From: Tetranychus cinnabarinus
Taxonomy: Eukaryota > Arthropoda > Arachnida > Trombidiformes > Tetranychidae
Reading direction: 5' to 3'
DNA length: 64,000 nt
NCBI GenBank assembly: GCA_022266195.1
Contig: WHVY01000006.1
Coordinates: 4,712,001-4,776,000 of the forward strand
Each line of letters begins with the position of its first letter. Positions within the stretch are counted from its first letter, which is position 1. The position numbers were made by a program, and so were the translations under genes. Shown one piece after another: positions 46,413-58,621 of this stretch. The notes below the pieces were generated by a model that made no database searches, was not told the origin of the DNA, and saw only the letters and a list, made by a program, of their open reading frames with translations.

Positions 46413-48797
46413 ATGGGAGGTGAAACTCCACAGGCCATGATTGCCGACAATGGGTCTACCCTGTTGGCCAGCATCAATACATTGAACATGACCCAAGATT
46501 GGCAGGACTTGGTTTCAGTGAATTTACTTGAATTGTCTTTCTATGTTTTCCTGTTTACCATTGGAGGTTCAGCCAATGCTTATGTAGTCTATAACCTGGC
46601 CTGGGGTAAACGGTTAACCTCAACTCGCCATGAAAAACTGTTGCTCAACCTGGCCATAGCTGATGCCATTGTGACCCTTGTAATGACACCCACCGAGATT
46701 GCATGGAGAATCACGGCTTCTTGGAAGGCGGGTAACTTGATGTGTAAATTGTTCCAATTTTATCGCCTCTTTGGCATTTACCTTTCCTCAATGGTACTCA
46801 TTTGTATATCGATTGATAGACTGCTTGCCGTTTATTCACCCTTCAAGTATCAAACTTACGATATTTTTGTTAAAAAACTGCTCATCGTTGCTTGGCTATT
46901 GAGTTTCATATTTGCTCTTCCTCAGGTAAAGTAACCTCAACATGAGATAAAGTTTTTGGTGTTTTCCATTTTTCATGTTTTCTTTTTCTTTTTACGACTT
47001 TTTTAGCATTTTCTCGACTCAAGTTGAAAGCAAAAAGTCAATTTCATTTTCATTTTAATATTCAATTTAAATTTTAAAGCCTTGGGTTTGCTTTAAATAG
47101 TGAATTTCAGTTTCATTTCTTGACAGAAGTGATTGAAATTTTCGTTCTCCTTTGCTCTTCGAGTGATTCGAGTGATGAAACTTTGAAATTGTCTTCTTCT
47201 TCAGGATTTTGTTGCAGAATGTTGGTGAACAAATTCATGAAGAGAACATCTTGAAGAGGAAAAGTCTCATTTTAGACGAAAATTTATGATCACATTAAAA
47301 GCGTTTTTGCAATATTTATGTTCATTTTGGTTGACATGAATCATGTTTATAGTTTATTCAAATTCTAAGTCTTCTTTTCCTTCGTTTTTCTTTTACAGAT
47401 TTTCATATTTCATGTTGAAAGTCCATCAGAATTTCCTGGATTTACTCAATGTGTTAGCTTTAAATCTTTTCAAACTGAAACGCAACTTCGAATGTACAAT
47501 ATCTTTTGTTTATCCATAATTTACTTTGTGCCTTTACTCTGCATCTCACTGTGTTATACATTCATTTGTGTCAAGATAAGACGGAAAATGGTTCGAAGAT
47601 TTTTAACCGGTAAGTTGAACAATTATGTCTTTCGATTAACCATTCAAATAAATGTTAATAGCATTTGCATTCTTGATAAAGTTCAACATTTGCAGAAACT
47701 TTCATCTTCCATGAAAGATGAACCAATTCGCCTTTCAAGTTGTCACGATAAATTTCGTTTCCAAATCTTTGACTTTTCGTTCAAATGTTATCTTTTCTCG
47801 CACTAAACAGACATTAAACATTCATTTTACCAGAAATCAAGATAACATGAAAATTTAGTGAATATTGTTGCCTTTCATGAGATATGTTTACATGAAATTT
47901 CATTTTCTTTTTGCTTTGATTTCTTTTATTAATCTCTTCAAAACTAATCTGTTTGAACTTGGAATGAACCAAAATTTTCTATTCAAATGAAAATCTTCAT
48001 TCAGTCAAGCTTCAAGTTTAGAACCTAAAACTTTAAATTTATCCAAAAAAATGGAAACATTTCGAGTCAACTTGAGAAATGGCGAAATTTTTCATAAAGA
48101 AATTGTTGATCCGAACTTCATATTTCATTATGAAATACTTATCATTGAATAACTTTTATTAGAATAAAATTAAATTGAAATAATTCAATAAGAATCGAAC
48201 GTAATTGAATTTGTTGCAAAATGCCAGCCTCAATTATTCATGATTCATTTTTTTCTCTATTTTTCGGATTCCATCTTCGTTGATGCAATGATAGTGTTTC
48301 GGAATGGAGATTTGACTACAGTTGTTAATCCTGAAGTTCAACATTCAGAGACGATTGGCTTTACAAGTAACCAACTGCAATCAGCTCAAAATTGTCACTC
48401 TCCTCATCCGCACAGTAATGCAAATGGTTGTGACTTAACCACTGAGGGTGCAACACTGACTCGGCCATCATCATCATCAGCCCCAGTAGCGCCTGTAACA
48501 ACTCCAAGTAGAGGTTCATTGAGATGCATAGTGTTGCCCGTTTCATCGGCCAGTCGTCAGCGACAAAAGATTGGAAGTAAAATTGTTAAAGATACTGTTA
48601 TTATAATAGCTGCATTTATCGTCTGTTGGACACCTTACGCCACAATCCATCTTTGGTACCAAATTGACTGGTCATCGGCATTCCAAGTGGACAAGAGTTT
48701 GCAAGGAGTGCTTTTCTTGTTTGCCATTTCAAATTCATGTGTAAATCCATACATTTACGGTAAAATATTTGATCCAACTTGCTTACTCAAACAATAA
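46413..48797 (+). CDS. GnRH/AKH/corazonin-superfamily neuropeptide receptor (GPCR)
   Basis: Three exons: 46413-46925, 47399-47609 and 48295-48797, phases agreeing, about 408 residues. The N-terminus has a glycosylation site NMT. Helix 1 is followed by LNLAIADAIVTL (helix 2, Asp conserved), a WKAGNLMCKLFQF cysteine before helix 3, SIDRLLAVYSP (a DRL form of the DRY motif), and ALPQ at the first splice. Exon 2 gives IFHVESPSEFPGFTQCVSF, the extracellular-loop-2 hallmark of the AKH/corazonin/GnRH receptors, and helix 5. Exon 3 has a long serine/proline- and histidine-rich third loop, helix 6 with CWTPY, and helix 7 with NSCVNPYIYG. It is a plasma membrane receptor for a peptide hormone coupled to G proteins. 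I start at the ATG at 46413. The tail as read is only about ten residues after the helix 7 motif; a donor TACG|GTAAAA at 48760 may lead to a further exon with the real tail. Confidence 0.9.
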
Positions 48798-50985
48798 AAG
48801 TGCAAAACTTAAAAATAACTAAATGTCTCTTTACTCTCTTTGCATTTAATAGCAATTATTTTGAGGCAGTTTTGAACCATTTCCAGTTCAATTTACACTG
48901 AGTTAGTCATGAAATGGAAACACAACTTTTTGAAGAAACTTTTCTTAAATATTAATATTTCCTCTAATTTTGGCATCAATGCTTTGCCATCTAACCTCGA
49001 CAAGATTTCATGAAAAGTTGAAATTTGAATATTTTTATAATATAATAAATATAAAAATATAATATTTTTCGATAAAATAGTAAATTGCTAACTCAAGAAA
49101 TGCTCAGTTGGAAATCAGATCCTATCTCAATATTTCATCTATTCCGTGAACTTTTTGATGCAATATTTACTTCAAGACTCAATTGAATTAGAATAAGTGA
49201 ACATCAAAAATAGATTAATTCAGGCAACTAATTTCTTTTGAAATGCTTGAGTTTTGTAATTTTTTGCATCAATTTTTTTCTTTCGTGAATCAGCATCAAT
49301 TGCGAATTAAATATTAATGAAATGCTCTTGAAATTTGATGCATTTCATGCAAAATTTATCGCCACTTAAATCATTAAACTGTCAATTGATTCATTTACTC
49401 AACTAAGCATAAACAAAGACTAATTCAGCCTTTTCTTGCTTATCGAAGCGATTGTCCAACTCATGGAGACTCGAAATTTTCGGGCAAATTAAGAAAAAAA
49501 TGAAATAATTTCCAAAATGAAATAAACGAAAACAAAAGAAACTACAAACTCGAGCAAAAACCCCACAAACTGGAAAAATGATCGAGAAAAAGAAAACTCG
49601 ACGAAAAAGCGACAACAAATACTTTTCACTCAGTTTCGAGCAAATAAGTATCTTTTTGCATTTCAACTTTGATTTCCAGAAAAGTAATGCAGATTTAACG
49701 AAAAGTGTTGAACAATGAAAGTCGCGACTAAAGGATAACAGTTCAAAGTTGAATCAAGTTTTCATCAACTTAAGCAACTGGAAACAGTTAATCTCATTAA
49801 ATTTCATGCATTATTGAATACCTTTAATGGTTTAATAAACGTTAAAAAAACATTTACTTTCACTCGAAGTACATTATGAGTTTACCAAGAAGCTTAGGAC
49901 TTGGCTATTTACAAGGGAATCAAAAGGTGCTTTTGTTTTCAGTTAATGAAACAAGAAAACTTGTTTCGAGCCTTAATTTGTTTCACTTTTTAGACAACTG
50001 TTCAACTCTAATTTGAACAATTACAATACTTTTCTAGTGTCAATGATAATTGCCCATTGTTTTCATGTTTCAAACTGCAAAGCACATTCACATTAACGGT
50101 ACAATTGACTTTGTTACATTGTAATCAACATTCTTGTTGATGCAAAACTAAATGCTAGTCATTAGCAGAGAGCAAAAAGAAGTGTAAATTTACAGAATTC
50201 ATCGCTTTTATGATTTACTTTTAGTGAACAGGGAATGCAAGAAATGAACAAACAGTTTCAATTTTTCAAAATTTTCACTCTTTTAAGGTCAAACCTTTCA
50301 GTGAAAATTATTTGTCTTTAGGATATTTCAAAGTTTGGAGATGAAATTTTAACAAAACGAACACAATTAATCCGAGTTGAAAAGGTTCTTTTCTTTACCT
50401 TTTTAACCTTAACAATTGCTTTATATTTGATTCTTCATCTGATCCAGAAGACGTCTGAAACTGGAAATCAATACATGAGGTTGGAAGAATAAAGAAAAAT
50501 GTTTGACAACAAATGTTGAAACAAGTTTCATTTTTGAAATGATTTAATGATGCTTTCAAATTTAATCTTCAATGTTCTTCAAAAAGATCAATACAATTAA
50601 AAATTTAGTCTCAGGTGATTCAAGGTCACCCCAGGTCATTCCATGTGAACTTCATTTTTCAAAAGCAACTTTGAAATGATGAAACGTGTTTGCTTTATTC
50701 AACTAATTCTTAGTCAATCTAATCCCTTCTCGAATCCTTTAATCCTAGATTTGAGCAATAAAATTGCCAACTTTTAATTGTCTTTTTTTCAAAGATCAAC
50801 ATCCATTGTCAGTGTTTTCAATGAAACTCCATTGTTATGATTCCCTCACCAAATCCAGTTTCCTGTGGCTTCTCACACTGCTTCATGTTTACTTTGATTT
50901 TTTGGGCAACAACGAAATTCAATTCCATCAGAAACTTGCAAAATTTAAGCAATCCTAATTACTATGGATCAAGTTAGTGGTGTTT
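48798..50985. other. Intergenic region between GPCR gene and DNA transposon
   Basis: No gene is supported. It contains a strongly AT-rich hairpin at about 49029-49068. If the GPCR has a fourth exon it would be here, but I could not identify one. Confidence 0.45.
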
Positions 50986-50999
50986 CCCAATGAACATAA
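50986..50999 (+). repeat. Left terminal inverted repeat of the transposon
   Basis: CCCAATGAACATAA matches exactly the inverse of 59558-59571. GTGACTCCCGAGTCAGTCA follows, starting the subterminal repeats. Confidence 0.9.
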
Positions 51000-51170
51000 G
51001 TGACTCCCGAGTCAGTCAAAAAACAGTCAAACCAGGACAATTTACTCTCTTGTCAGGAAAAAATTTTTTTGACTCAAAACCTGATAAAAAGTAAGTAAAA
51101 GATTGTTCCCAAAAATTTGGGAAAAAATCAGATTCAGAGCATATTAATCAGAAAGAGTCAAGCGTTTTAT

Positions 51171-52923
51171 TTAAGATTCATCATAATCATTTTCCATAAT
51201 ACCGTCAAAAGAATAAAAATAATCGGATTCTTCATTATTGTATGATTCATCATTTTCTGATTGCGTCGGGTTCTCTCGTTTATTGCTCGATGACTTTGCA
51301 TTCCTTCGTGAGAGCTCTTTTATGATTCTGCCTCTGACTTTGCTTTCATCGTGATTCGTATATTCAAGTCTACCAGACTTTCTAAAGATATGATCTGTTT
51401 GAACAAGATTCAAATGAGTAAAATTCAACTGTGAATCATTAAAAATATGAACAAACCTATTAAGGCCCGTACACGTTTATCACCACGCTCAAAACAACAT
51501 TCCCCTGAAAACGGCTTATCCAATGGATCATTGAATCCAAACACATAAGCCAATGGTTTTTTTTCCTGGGCTACTTTAGATTCAATTTCTTCCGCACTCA
51601 TCTCTTTTTTTCCGAGTGTAACATTCGCAACATAAATCTTAGGAAACGCGTATTTTATCAATTGGTAAGCAAAAGAGCCAGGATTCTTAAGTCGCGCTTT
51701 TTTGACTGCTTTTTCATATGCTGAAAGTTCCAATGGAAGTATACCTTCCAGAAATATACGATTCTGTAGAAAAATAATAATCAAATAACTTAAAATGATT
51801 CTTTACTCGAATCTGGAGCTGTAAAAAACTGACCGAAGCTAAGTTCTTGTATGTGGAATCTGGCTGCCGAATGAAATGATTCGTGTGCATTTCATATTCA
51901 AGATTGTCTTCGTCTATAAATTCAAGCAGTTCCTTCGCGATATCAATGAGTGATCTTATTATGAGTCCTGTTGTATCATATTCTGAAAGTAAATTTTTCC
52001 GCTCTTCCAGCTTTGAAATCTTAAGTCGAAGAATCTGTAAGCGTTGAGATTTTTTCGTAATTTGCTCGGTAACTTTAACTTGTTGAATGCTTGTAGAAAT
52101 ACCATCATTTTGATTTTGTTGATTCTCTGTTTGTTTTTCGCGTGAATTATCTTTGTCGATTGATGAATCTTGGCTCTGTGCTTTATCAGTAAAGATTTTA
52201 TCAATCTCATACGCTCGATTCTTGGCTCTGGCTTCGCTTCTTTGAGATTTTTCTTTTGGTTGAGTGTTTTTATTCACTGCGAATAGATTGAGCATTTCTG
52301 AGGTCGAAATCTTTGTTCGCTGTCGAATATCTCTGCGATTCAACAAAGGTTTATGAATCAACAGTAAATCTAGTTTAACAATTTTTCCAAGATTGTTTAG
52401 GTCAGGCATTGATTCAATATTTTCACGCAGTTCCTCTTTCAGCTCTTCTCGCGTTGCTATAAGGATTAAGTGAATAAAAATTCAATTAAATCTAACAAAA
52501 GTATGGTTTTCAAACTAGAATCTCACCTGCAACTGCTATCAGTTTACCCAAAAGCGGTTTTCCGTTCAACTGGAATTCGAATAGATTCCTAGAGATATTT
52601 GTATAAGCGTCAAATGGTAGCTTGAATCCACTGTTTGTGAGTAGCGATAGATCAACAACCGTGAGAATCGGTTGTTTGATCGGTAATGAGTTTGAATCAC
52701 ATATATAAGGAAGAATCACCACATAAATTTTAGATTCATAATTGCGATGATTCTCATCACTTGTACAGTTCTTTCCCTCTGGTTGTGACCTAAAACAAAA
52801 AGAGATTCAATAATTTTACTTTTATAATGAAAATATATGGGATAGAATGATTAATTACCTGCTGGTGTTATTTGGTTTAGATCCTCTAAACTTTTTGGAA
52901 ATCGGTTGAGATGAATTAAACAT
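51171..52923 (-). CDS. Transposon accessory protein B (BEN-like domain), five exons
   Basis: Minus-strand exons 52923-52859, 52789-52527, 52456-51834, 51763-51457 and 51394-51171 join in frame for 493 residues. The introns are 62-70 bases, all GT-AG. Start ATG is at 52923 and stop TAA at 51171. An N-terminal globular part ends KLIAVAG. A basic, glutamine- and serine-rich middle follows, with a coiled-coil-like stretch. Residues about 318-419 form a compact domain (LEGILPLELSAYEKAV, FPKIYVANVTL, NDPLDK, GDKRVRALIG) whose helical layout resembles BEN domains, and the tail is acidic (ends NDYDES). BEN domains bind DNA or chromatin partners; that assignment is inference. It is the shorter paralog of gene A upstream on the same strand, sharing the same exon phases at most junctions. 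It is likely a nuclear DNA-binding helper of transposition or of expression of the element. Confidence 0.8.
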
Positions 52924-53164
52924 AATTGTTATGAATCAAACTAATTATCAAAGAAATAATATAATTGGGAATCTTAACATTAGGTACAAAACAATTGATA
53001 GGTTTCAATGATTCCTCATTCAAAAAACGTGGGTATAAAAATTGCATCATAACAATGTGATAAATAAAGCGCTCTAGATTCAAATCTAAGTTAATGGATA
53101 CATAATTTTTTAAATTGAAAAATTGGGTAAAAATGAAATTATTTGAATTGAACACTGAAAATTT

Positions 53165-55595
53165 CTATGATTCATCGAAAATTTCTCCTTCTTCTTGTTC
53201 TTCGTCGGCATCATGTCCACTGTTTCCAACAACGTCATTATCATCGTCGAATAGATTATCTATCTGGGCAATAACATCGTCAGATTTGTTGCCAGGAGTT
53301 TCAGATTCATTTACTGTTGATTCAATAGATGCATGTAAACGGGATTCATCCTGTGACAATATTCCTGGAATTATTCCACGATTCTTGCTTTGAGGATTTT
53401 GCTCGGATTCATCAGACTTTCTGCTCTTTTTACTTGGGGTGCTGTGAATCGAATCAGAGTTGCTACGCTTTGAACTTGACGCAATTGGTTGAGTATAATA
53501 AGTGTTCTTTATAGTTTCAATTTTCTTTGAATTGCGAGGACTCTGATCTTTAGTGTTAGCCGATGGATTTTCGTTTCCATGAGAATCATTCTGACGAGCC
53601 ATTGGAGGCGAAGGCTTCTTGATTCTTTGAACTGGTGAATCTTTTCCTGGTTTTTTGAAGTTGTCTTCTGAAACTTTTTCAATTCTTGTGTGTTTTGCTT
53701 TATGAGTCTTTTTGCTCTCTTCATCAGCGGACACACTAGCTTTTGGCGAATCAGCGTTAATTGTTGCGGCATCAAAAAGAGAGTTGATTACACTTTCTTC
53801 ATCACTTTCATCTTCGGATTCGTCTTCCTCTGATGAGTCAAAAAGTTGAATATCGGGAGTACAAACGACGTTTTCTCTCTTGTCATCGGAATCTGAAGAA
53901 TCCTCTAAGTCAGTGTCGCTGTCAGTCGAAGACGAATCATCGTCTTTCCTGCGAGAATCTCTTTTACTGCTGATTTTAGACCGTGAATAGTGTAACGCCT
54001 TCGCAAAAGCAGCAGTTAAATTTTTTTCAGTGCCTTTGTCATACGACTTCTTGCCACATTTCCTGACAACATGATCTGTAATGGAATGAAAATAATTCAT
54101 ATAAAAATATTAGAATCTTATAGAATGGATTGAATAATGTAGCAATTGTGATTCACTCACCTAGTAAGGCTGTGAATCTTCTTTCACCTAACCCAGGAAT
54201 ACTATCACCTTCGACTTTATCATTGAGCGGATCTTTATAATTCCAAAGAGAAATAATAGACTTTCTACCTCCTGAGCCTCGAATCGTAACATTACGAATC
54301 CAGTGAGGTGGGAAGCCATAGCGAACAACATTTGCTAATAAAATGGTTGGTTCTACATCATCAATCTTTTTTAAGGTTTTTTGATAAATCGCCTTTTTAT
54401 ACTTGATTGTATAGATAGGAAGCAAACCTTCGATGAATGTCAAGTCTCCCTCGACTTTGGTTGAATCCACTTCTGGTATGATTCGAATAGAATCGTCGTC
54501 TTTGATGTGTGTTGGGGGAATGAGATTCTTCCTGAAAATATTCAATATTTTTATAATCTCTTCAAAGCTTTTTTTAGCATTGGTTTCATTCATAGGCTGG
54601 ACATAATCAGCTAAATTTTGTAATTTCAAGTTGACGCGTTTGCTAACTTCTGATTCAATCTTGATGTCTTTTGGGTCGCTTTTTTCCGCCATTTTCGGCT
54701 TGCTTGACTTTTGAATCATTCGTGATTCATTCTTTAAATTCAAAGCTTTCACAGATTCATTGTCATCTGAACTGACTTCGACTGTCTTTTTGGCCTTTTT
54801 AGCTTTCCTTTTTGATTCAGGGGATTTCTTTTTTGCTGGAACATCAGGCTGCTTTGATTCATTAGTACGTGTTGAGTATTTTGGCTTCTGCATAATTTTA
54901 ATTTCCTCGACTCTTTTCAAAAACGCCTTGAATTTTTCCAGAGGAGTCGATGGTAAAGATTTCTTGTTCAATGATTTGATTCGTATGCCATTTATATTCA
55001 TAGAATGAATTGTCTTGGATTCGATTGGAGGCATTTTAGTTGACTTGGCCAGAGTGCAGAATCTTTTATAGCCTCTCATTAACTCAGTTGAATCATCTAA
55101 ACAGATAGAAAGAAACAGAATCACAGAGAAGAGAAGTTAGAAAACGAAAATCATTTGATTGAGATTCACTTACCTGCTACAGCAACAATCAAGGCAGACA
55201 ATTGGTCAGCGAAATCGAGTGATATTTCGATAAGATTCTTCATCTGTATATCTTCAGTATCCACACACTTAGGAATATCCTTTTCTTTGACTTTAAAACT
55301 CAATGGCACCGTTTTTTGTCTTGTTTCGTCTTTTCTGACTCGCACTATAACAATTAACAATTTTTCGTCGGTCATTGTTTGAAAAACTGACCCAAACAGG
55401 CTTTGCTGATTCTTTACAAATTTAGGTTTATACCAAGTTTGATTCACAGGTAAAGTAAAGGTACGTTTTTTTATTGATGAACTTTCATCTGAAAACTAAG
55501 CGTTTTATGGGTTAAAATGAAACAAAAATTAATGAATTAGAAGGATTTAAAGCGGAAACACTTATTACGGAAATGAGCTGATAGTTACTAACCAT
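53165..55595 (-). CDS. Transposon accessory protein A (BEN-like domain), four exons
   Basis: Minus-strand exons 55595-55589, 55488-55174, 55096-54161 and 54075-53165 join in frame for 722 residues. The 7-base first coding exon is the least certain part, though the resulting start MVNESSS resembles MFNSSQP of gene B. Blocks shared with B: IVAVAG, IEGLLPI, FPPHWIRNVTI, KDPLND, ERRFTALLG, DHVVRKCGK and the terminal DES. The middle is lysine-rich (KAKKAKK, KKK), typical of nuclear localisation. The long C-terminal exon is serine/aspartate/glutamate-rich with an acidic end (EEQEEGEIFDES). Where B has an intron between its middle and BEN-like exons, A has continuous coding sequence. It is probably nuclear and DNA- or chromatin-binding. 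Transcription diverges from the transposase across about 360 bases. Confidence 0.8.
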
Positions 55596-55958
55596 TTTGT
55601 TATCAGAATCTAATCACAATTTAAAAAAGATAAGAATCACTTATTCTTAAATAAAAAAAAATTCAAATTACTGATAATTGATGATAAGATAAAAATTTAA
55701 ATGTTCCGGTGTTAAGGAAGACTGATAATAACTAAGCAACTACTAACATATGTTTAGCTTGAGCTTTTCCTTCCGCTAGCTTTTTGTTTCATTTTTACGC
55801 CAAATCAACGTGCTTTTTCTGTTAAATGAGCTTTATTTCGCTATTCAGTTATTAATTAAAATTTAATTAGTTAATTAATTAATTTGTGGTAAGCTGATTC
55901 TAGCTTGAATATCTAATTAAGTCTCCCTGTTTGATTCATTTCTTAATAAACTGTGCAA
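55596..55958. promoter_or_regulatory. Divergent promoter region of the transposon
   Basis: These 363 bases lie between the minus-strand gene A start and the plus-strand transposase start. The segment TTAATTAAAATTTAATTAG..TTAATTAATTAA (55852-55883) is a palindrome-rich AT block. The GAATC/GATTC motif is present on both sides. Both genes must start here, but I see no textbook TATA that can be assigned with confidence. Confidence 0.5.
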
Positions 55959-58406
55959 ATGGATTTGAATCCAGAGTCAAAAAGACATTTTTTAAATAAA
56001 AAAAGACGTATACAACATTTGTTGAATGAAAGCAACTACTTAAATGACCTGCCAGATTCGAGCCAGATAAGTGAACCTTTGTCAACATTCGAATCGTTCT
56101 CTCTATCTTTCGATTCTTCTCACAATTCAAGCGATGATTCAACTGGTGATGTATCTTGGGATAGTGAATCATGTGCTCCAGATATCAACGAGAATCAAGT
56201 GAATGGGCTAATGCTTTCTGATCCCAGTATAATGGATTACGCGGAAGTTTCATTAACTGCTATTTTATCATATGGTAATTTGACGCTCAATTCAGCTGAG
56301 AAATTTGTGAATATTGTGAACAATTTCATTGAAAGATTCTGTAATAAATCAATCAAATTACCGAATGTACGATCTTTTTGGGTAAAGCAAGTTAAGGATT
56401 CACCTCTTAATGTTTATATCTTATGCGAGAATCAACATTCTCATGGACCTTTCACTGGGGAACCTCGACATTATGGAATCTACAATTGTAACAATAATCG
56501 AAAAAAGGCTCAACTGATTCAAGGAAACAATTTCATCCATATTCCTCTCAGATACCAACTCACAAAGTATTTGCCATATATTAGAGAATCCATGTGGATT
56601 GATGATTTTCTTAATAGTAATATTTTCAGCGATTCATATTCTAACATTCTTGAATTGAATCTTACCTTACACGCCGATGAAGTTATGGCATTCAATAGTT
56701 CAAGCGTAAAAATTTTCCCAATTTTCGCCACAATCAACCAACTGAAAGCAAAAACTAAACGCCGTTATTTTTTCTTGATTTCTTTATACGTTGGCTCTTC
56801 GAAACCTAATGTCAATAATTATTTGAATCCAATTTGCTCTGAACTCAGAGACTTAGCTGAGAATCCAGTTCACTGGAAATCCATCGAAGGAATCGAGCGA
56901 GAAGCATATTTTCGTGTTACAGCTATAATAGCTGATTCGCCAATGCGAGCATACCTTCGAAATGTAAAACAATATAATCACCTATTTGGATGCGATTGGT
57001 GTCGCATAAAAGCTACATCTTCACGCGGAGCTCGAGTTTATCCCAACCTGGATCTAAATGAAATCCAGAATCTTAAACGTTTTCACAAGGATTTTGTTGA
57101 TTTCCAACCTGAAATGAACACTCTCGAATCAAGTCAAAATTCGAGATTCCGAGGAATTTTTGGTGTTTCCCCGCTACTCAGATTACCAGGCTTTGATATT
57201 GTTGACGGTTTCGCAGTTGAGCCGATGCATTGCATGATTCTTGGTGTTTTTCGTGCAATAATGAATCGTGGTTGGCTCGCAGCTGATTCAAGTTCATCTG
57301 TTTTCTCCAGATCAGTTGACAAAAATTTTTTCAAGCGTGAATTGAGTAGCCGAATCATGAAAATTAAAGTTCCCTCCCATTTTATAAGATCACCAAGGAG
57401 TTTGGATTTGATAAAATTTTGGAAAAGCAACGAGATTGATTGTTTCTTATGCTACTACTTCTTGGCCTCAATAAGAGGCTTACTCCAGATTCGTTATATA
57501 AATCATATACTTTGTCTCATGCGAATCTACTATTTATCCCACCGAGAATCAACATCAATCGATAAGATTCAAGAGATACGCGAACTCGTCAATGAATTTC
57601 AACATGGCTCAGGAGCTTTGTATGGCAGTCAGTTCCTCTCTTATAACCTACATATCATGACACATTTGGCAGATTCATGCAAGAATCTTGGACCAACTTG
57701 CAGTTACTCTTCATATCCACTAGAAAATAATATGGGAATCCTTAAAAATAATGTCAGAAGAGCATCAAACATTGCTCCATCATTGGTTCGAATCTTTCTA
57801 AATAAGTTTCGATTCAATGACATCATTAATTCAAAGCTTGCATACTGGAATCTTAGTGATAAAGAGATCAAAGACTTCGGGAGCTGTGCTGAAAACTTCT
57901 ACGTGCAAGAAGATGATTCACAGCTCATTGATTCTTGCACAGTAATTCCATCAAGAAGAAGAATCCAAAATTTTGCTATAATTCAAGCATACTTCAACGA
58001 AGAAATCAATGAATCTCGTATTAAGCTTTTTGAATCTTTGCGCATTGGTAAAAAAAGATTCTCAACCGCCTATTATTGCCTTCAAAAAAAGAGAGATGAT
58101 TCTCATGTAAAGATTGGGGAAAATGAATATCTGCAAATGCAGCACATCTTTTCCGTCGATGATTCAACATATTATTGCATTGGAAAAAAGTTTAAAACAA
58201 AGCCATTCAGTATCACATTCGATGGATTCACCAAGAAAATTAACGTGAAATTAGAATATGTGAATCAAGTTTATTCGACTGAAAATGATTCAATTTGTGA
58301 AATGTTTGAGTCGAAAATGATTCATGTCATTCTAGTTAAAAGTACAGAATTTTATTATATGTACAAGAATGATTACATTATTGAACCATACCTTATGAAT
58401 TATTAG
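55959..58406 (+). CDS. CACTA/CMC-type transposase
   Basis: A single exon of 815 residues from ATG 55959. Features of the TNP2/EnSpm-like transposase with a DUF4218-type C-terminus: SSSVKIFPIFATINQLK with RRYFFLISLYVG after it; YFRVTAIIADSPMRAYL, then GCDWC (a CxxC pair); GFDIVDGFAVEPMHCMILGV (the conserved P-H-x-L-G block); and SYNLHIMTHL, TCSYSSYPLENNMGILK, VRRASN. Aspartates at HADE and IIADS and a glutamate at YPLEN are candidates for the DDE triad. The serine- and acid-rich first 100 residues may hold a regulatory region. It would cut and join the element at the CCCAATG ends in the nucleus. There are no frame breaks, and GAATC/GATTC occurs throughout its coding sequence in all three codon phases. 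Confidence 0.9.
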   Translation: MDLNPESKRHFLNKKRRIQHLLNESNYLNDLPDSSQISEPLSTFESFSLSFDSSHNSSDDSTGDVSWDSESCAPDINENQVNGLMLSDPSIMDYAEVSLTAILSYGNLTLNSAEKFVNIVNNFIERFCNKSIKLPNVRSFWVKQVKDSPLNVYILCENQHSHGPFTGEPRHYGIYNCNNNRKKAQLIQGNNFIHIPLRYQLTKYLPYIRESMWIDDFLNSNIFSDSYSNILELNLTLHADEVMAFNSSSVKIFPIFATINQLKAKTKRRYFFLISLYVGSSKPNVNNYLNPICSELRDLAENPVHWKSIEGIEREAYFRVTAIIADSPMRAYLRNVKQYNHLFGCDWCRIKATSSRGARVYPNLDLNEIQNLKRFHKDFVDFQPEMNTLESSQNSRFRGIFGVSPLLRLPGFDIVDGFAVEPMHCMILGVFRAIMNRGWLAADSSSSVFSRSVDKNFFKRELSSRIMKIKVPSHFIRSPRSLDLIKFWKSNEIDCFLCYYFLASIRGLLQIRYINHILCLMRIYYLSHRESTSIDKIQEIRELVNEFQHGSGALYGSQFLSYNLHIMTHLADSCKNLGPTCSYSSYPLENNMGILKNNVRRASNIAPSLVRIFLNKFRFNDIINSKLAYWNLSDKEIKDFGSCAENFYVQEDDSQLIDSCTVIPSRRRIQNFAIIQAYFNEEINESRIKLFESLRIGKKRFSTAYYCLQKKRDDSHVKIGENEYLQMQHIFSVDDSTYYCIGKKFKTKPFSITFDGFTKKINVKLEYVNQVYSTENDSICEMFESKMIHVILVKSTEFYYMYKNDYIIEPYLMNY

Positions 58407-58621
58407 AGTTTGAAAATGGCGCCATGGGTTTGAATCGCCTATGTAAACATGTGTTTACTTAACTAACTGAATCTTTCAACAGCTGAGATATATCTTTAGC
58501 TTTAGTTTTTGTAAAGAGTCTTCATGTTTGGATTTCTGTTATTGTGAATCTTTATTAATATTGATTTGTAAAGCGTCTGATTCTTAATTCGCTTGACAAC
58601 GCCAAATTCACAAACGCTAAA

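Noticed and set aside
49020..49075. AT-rich inverted repeat, considered as a terminator or origin
   Set aside because: It is ordinary low-complexity AT sequence after the GPCR gene, with nothing to give it a function.
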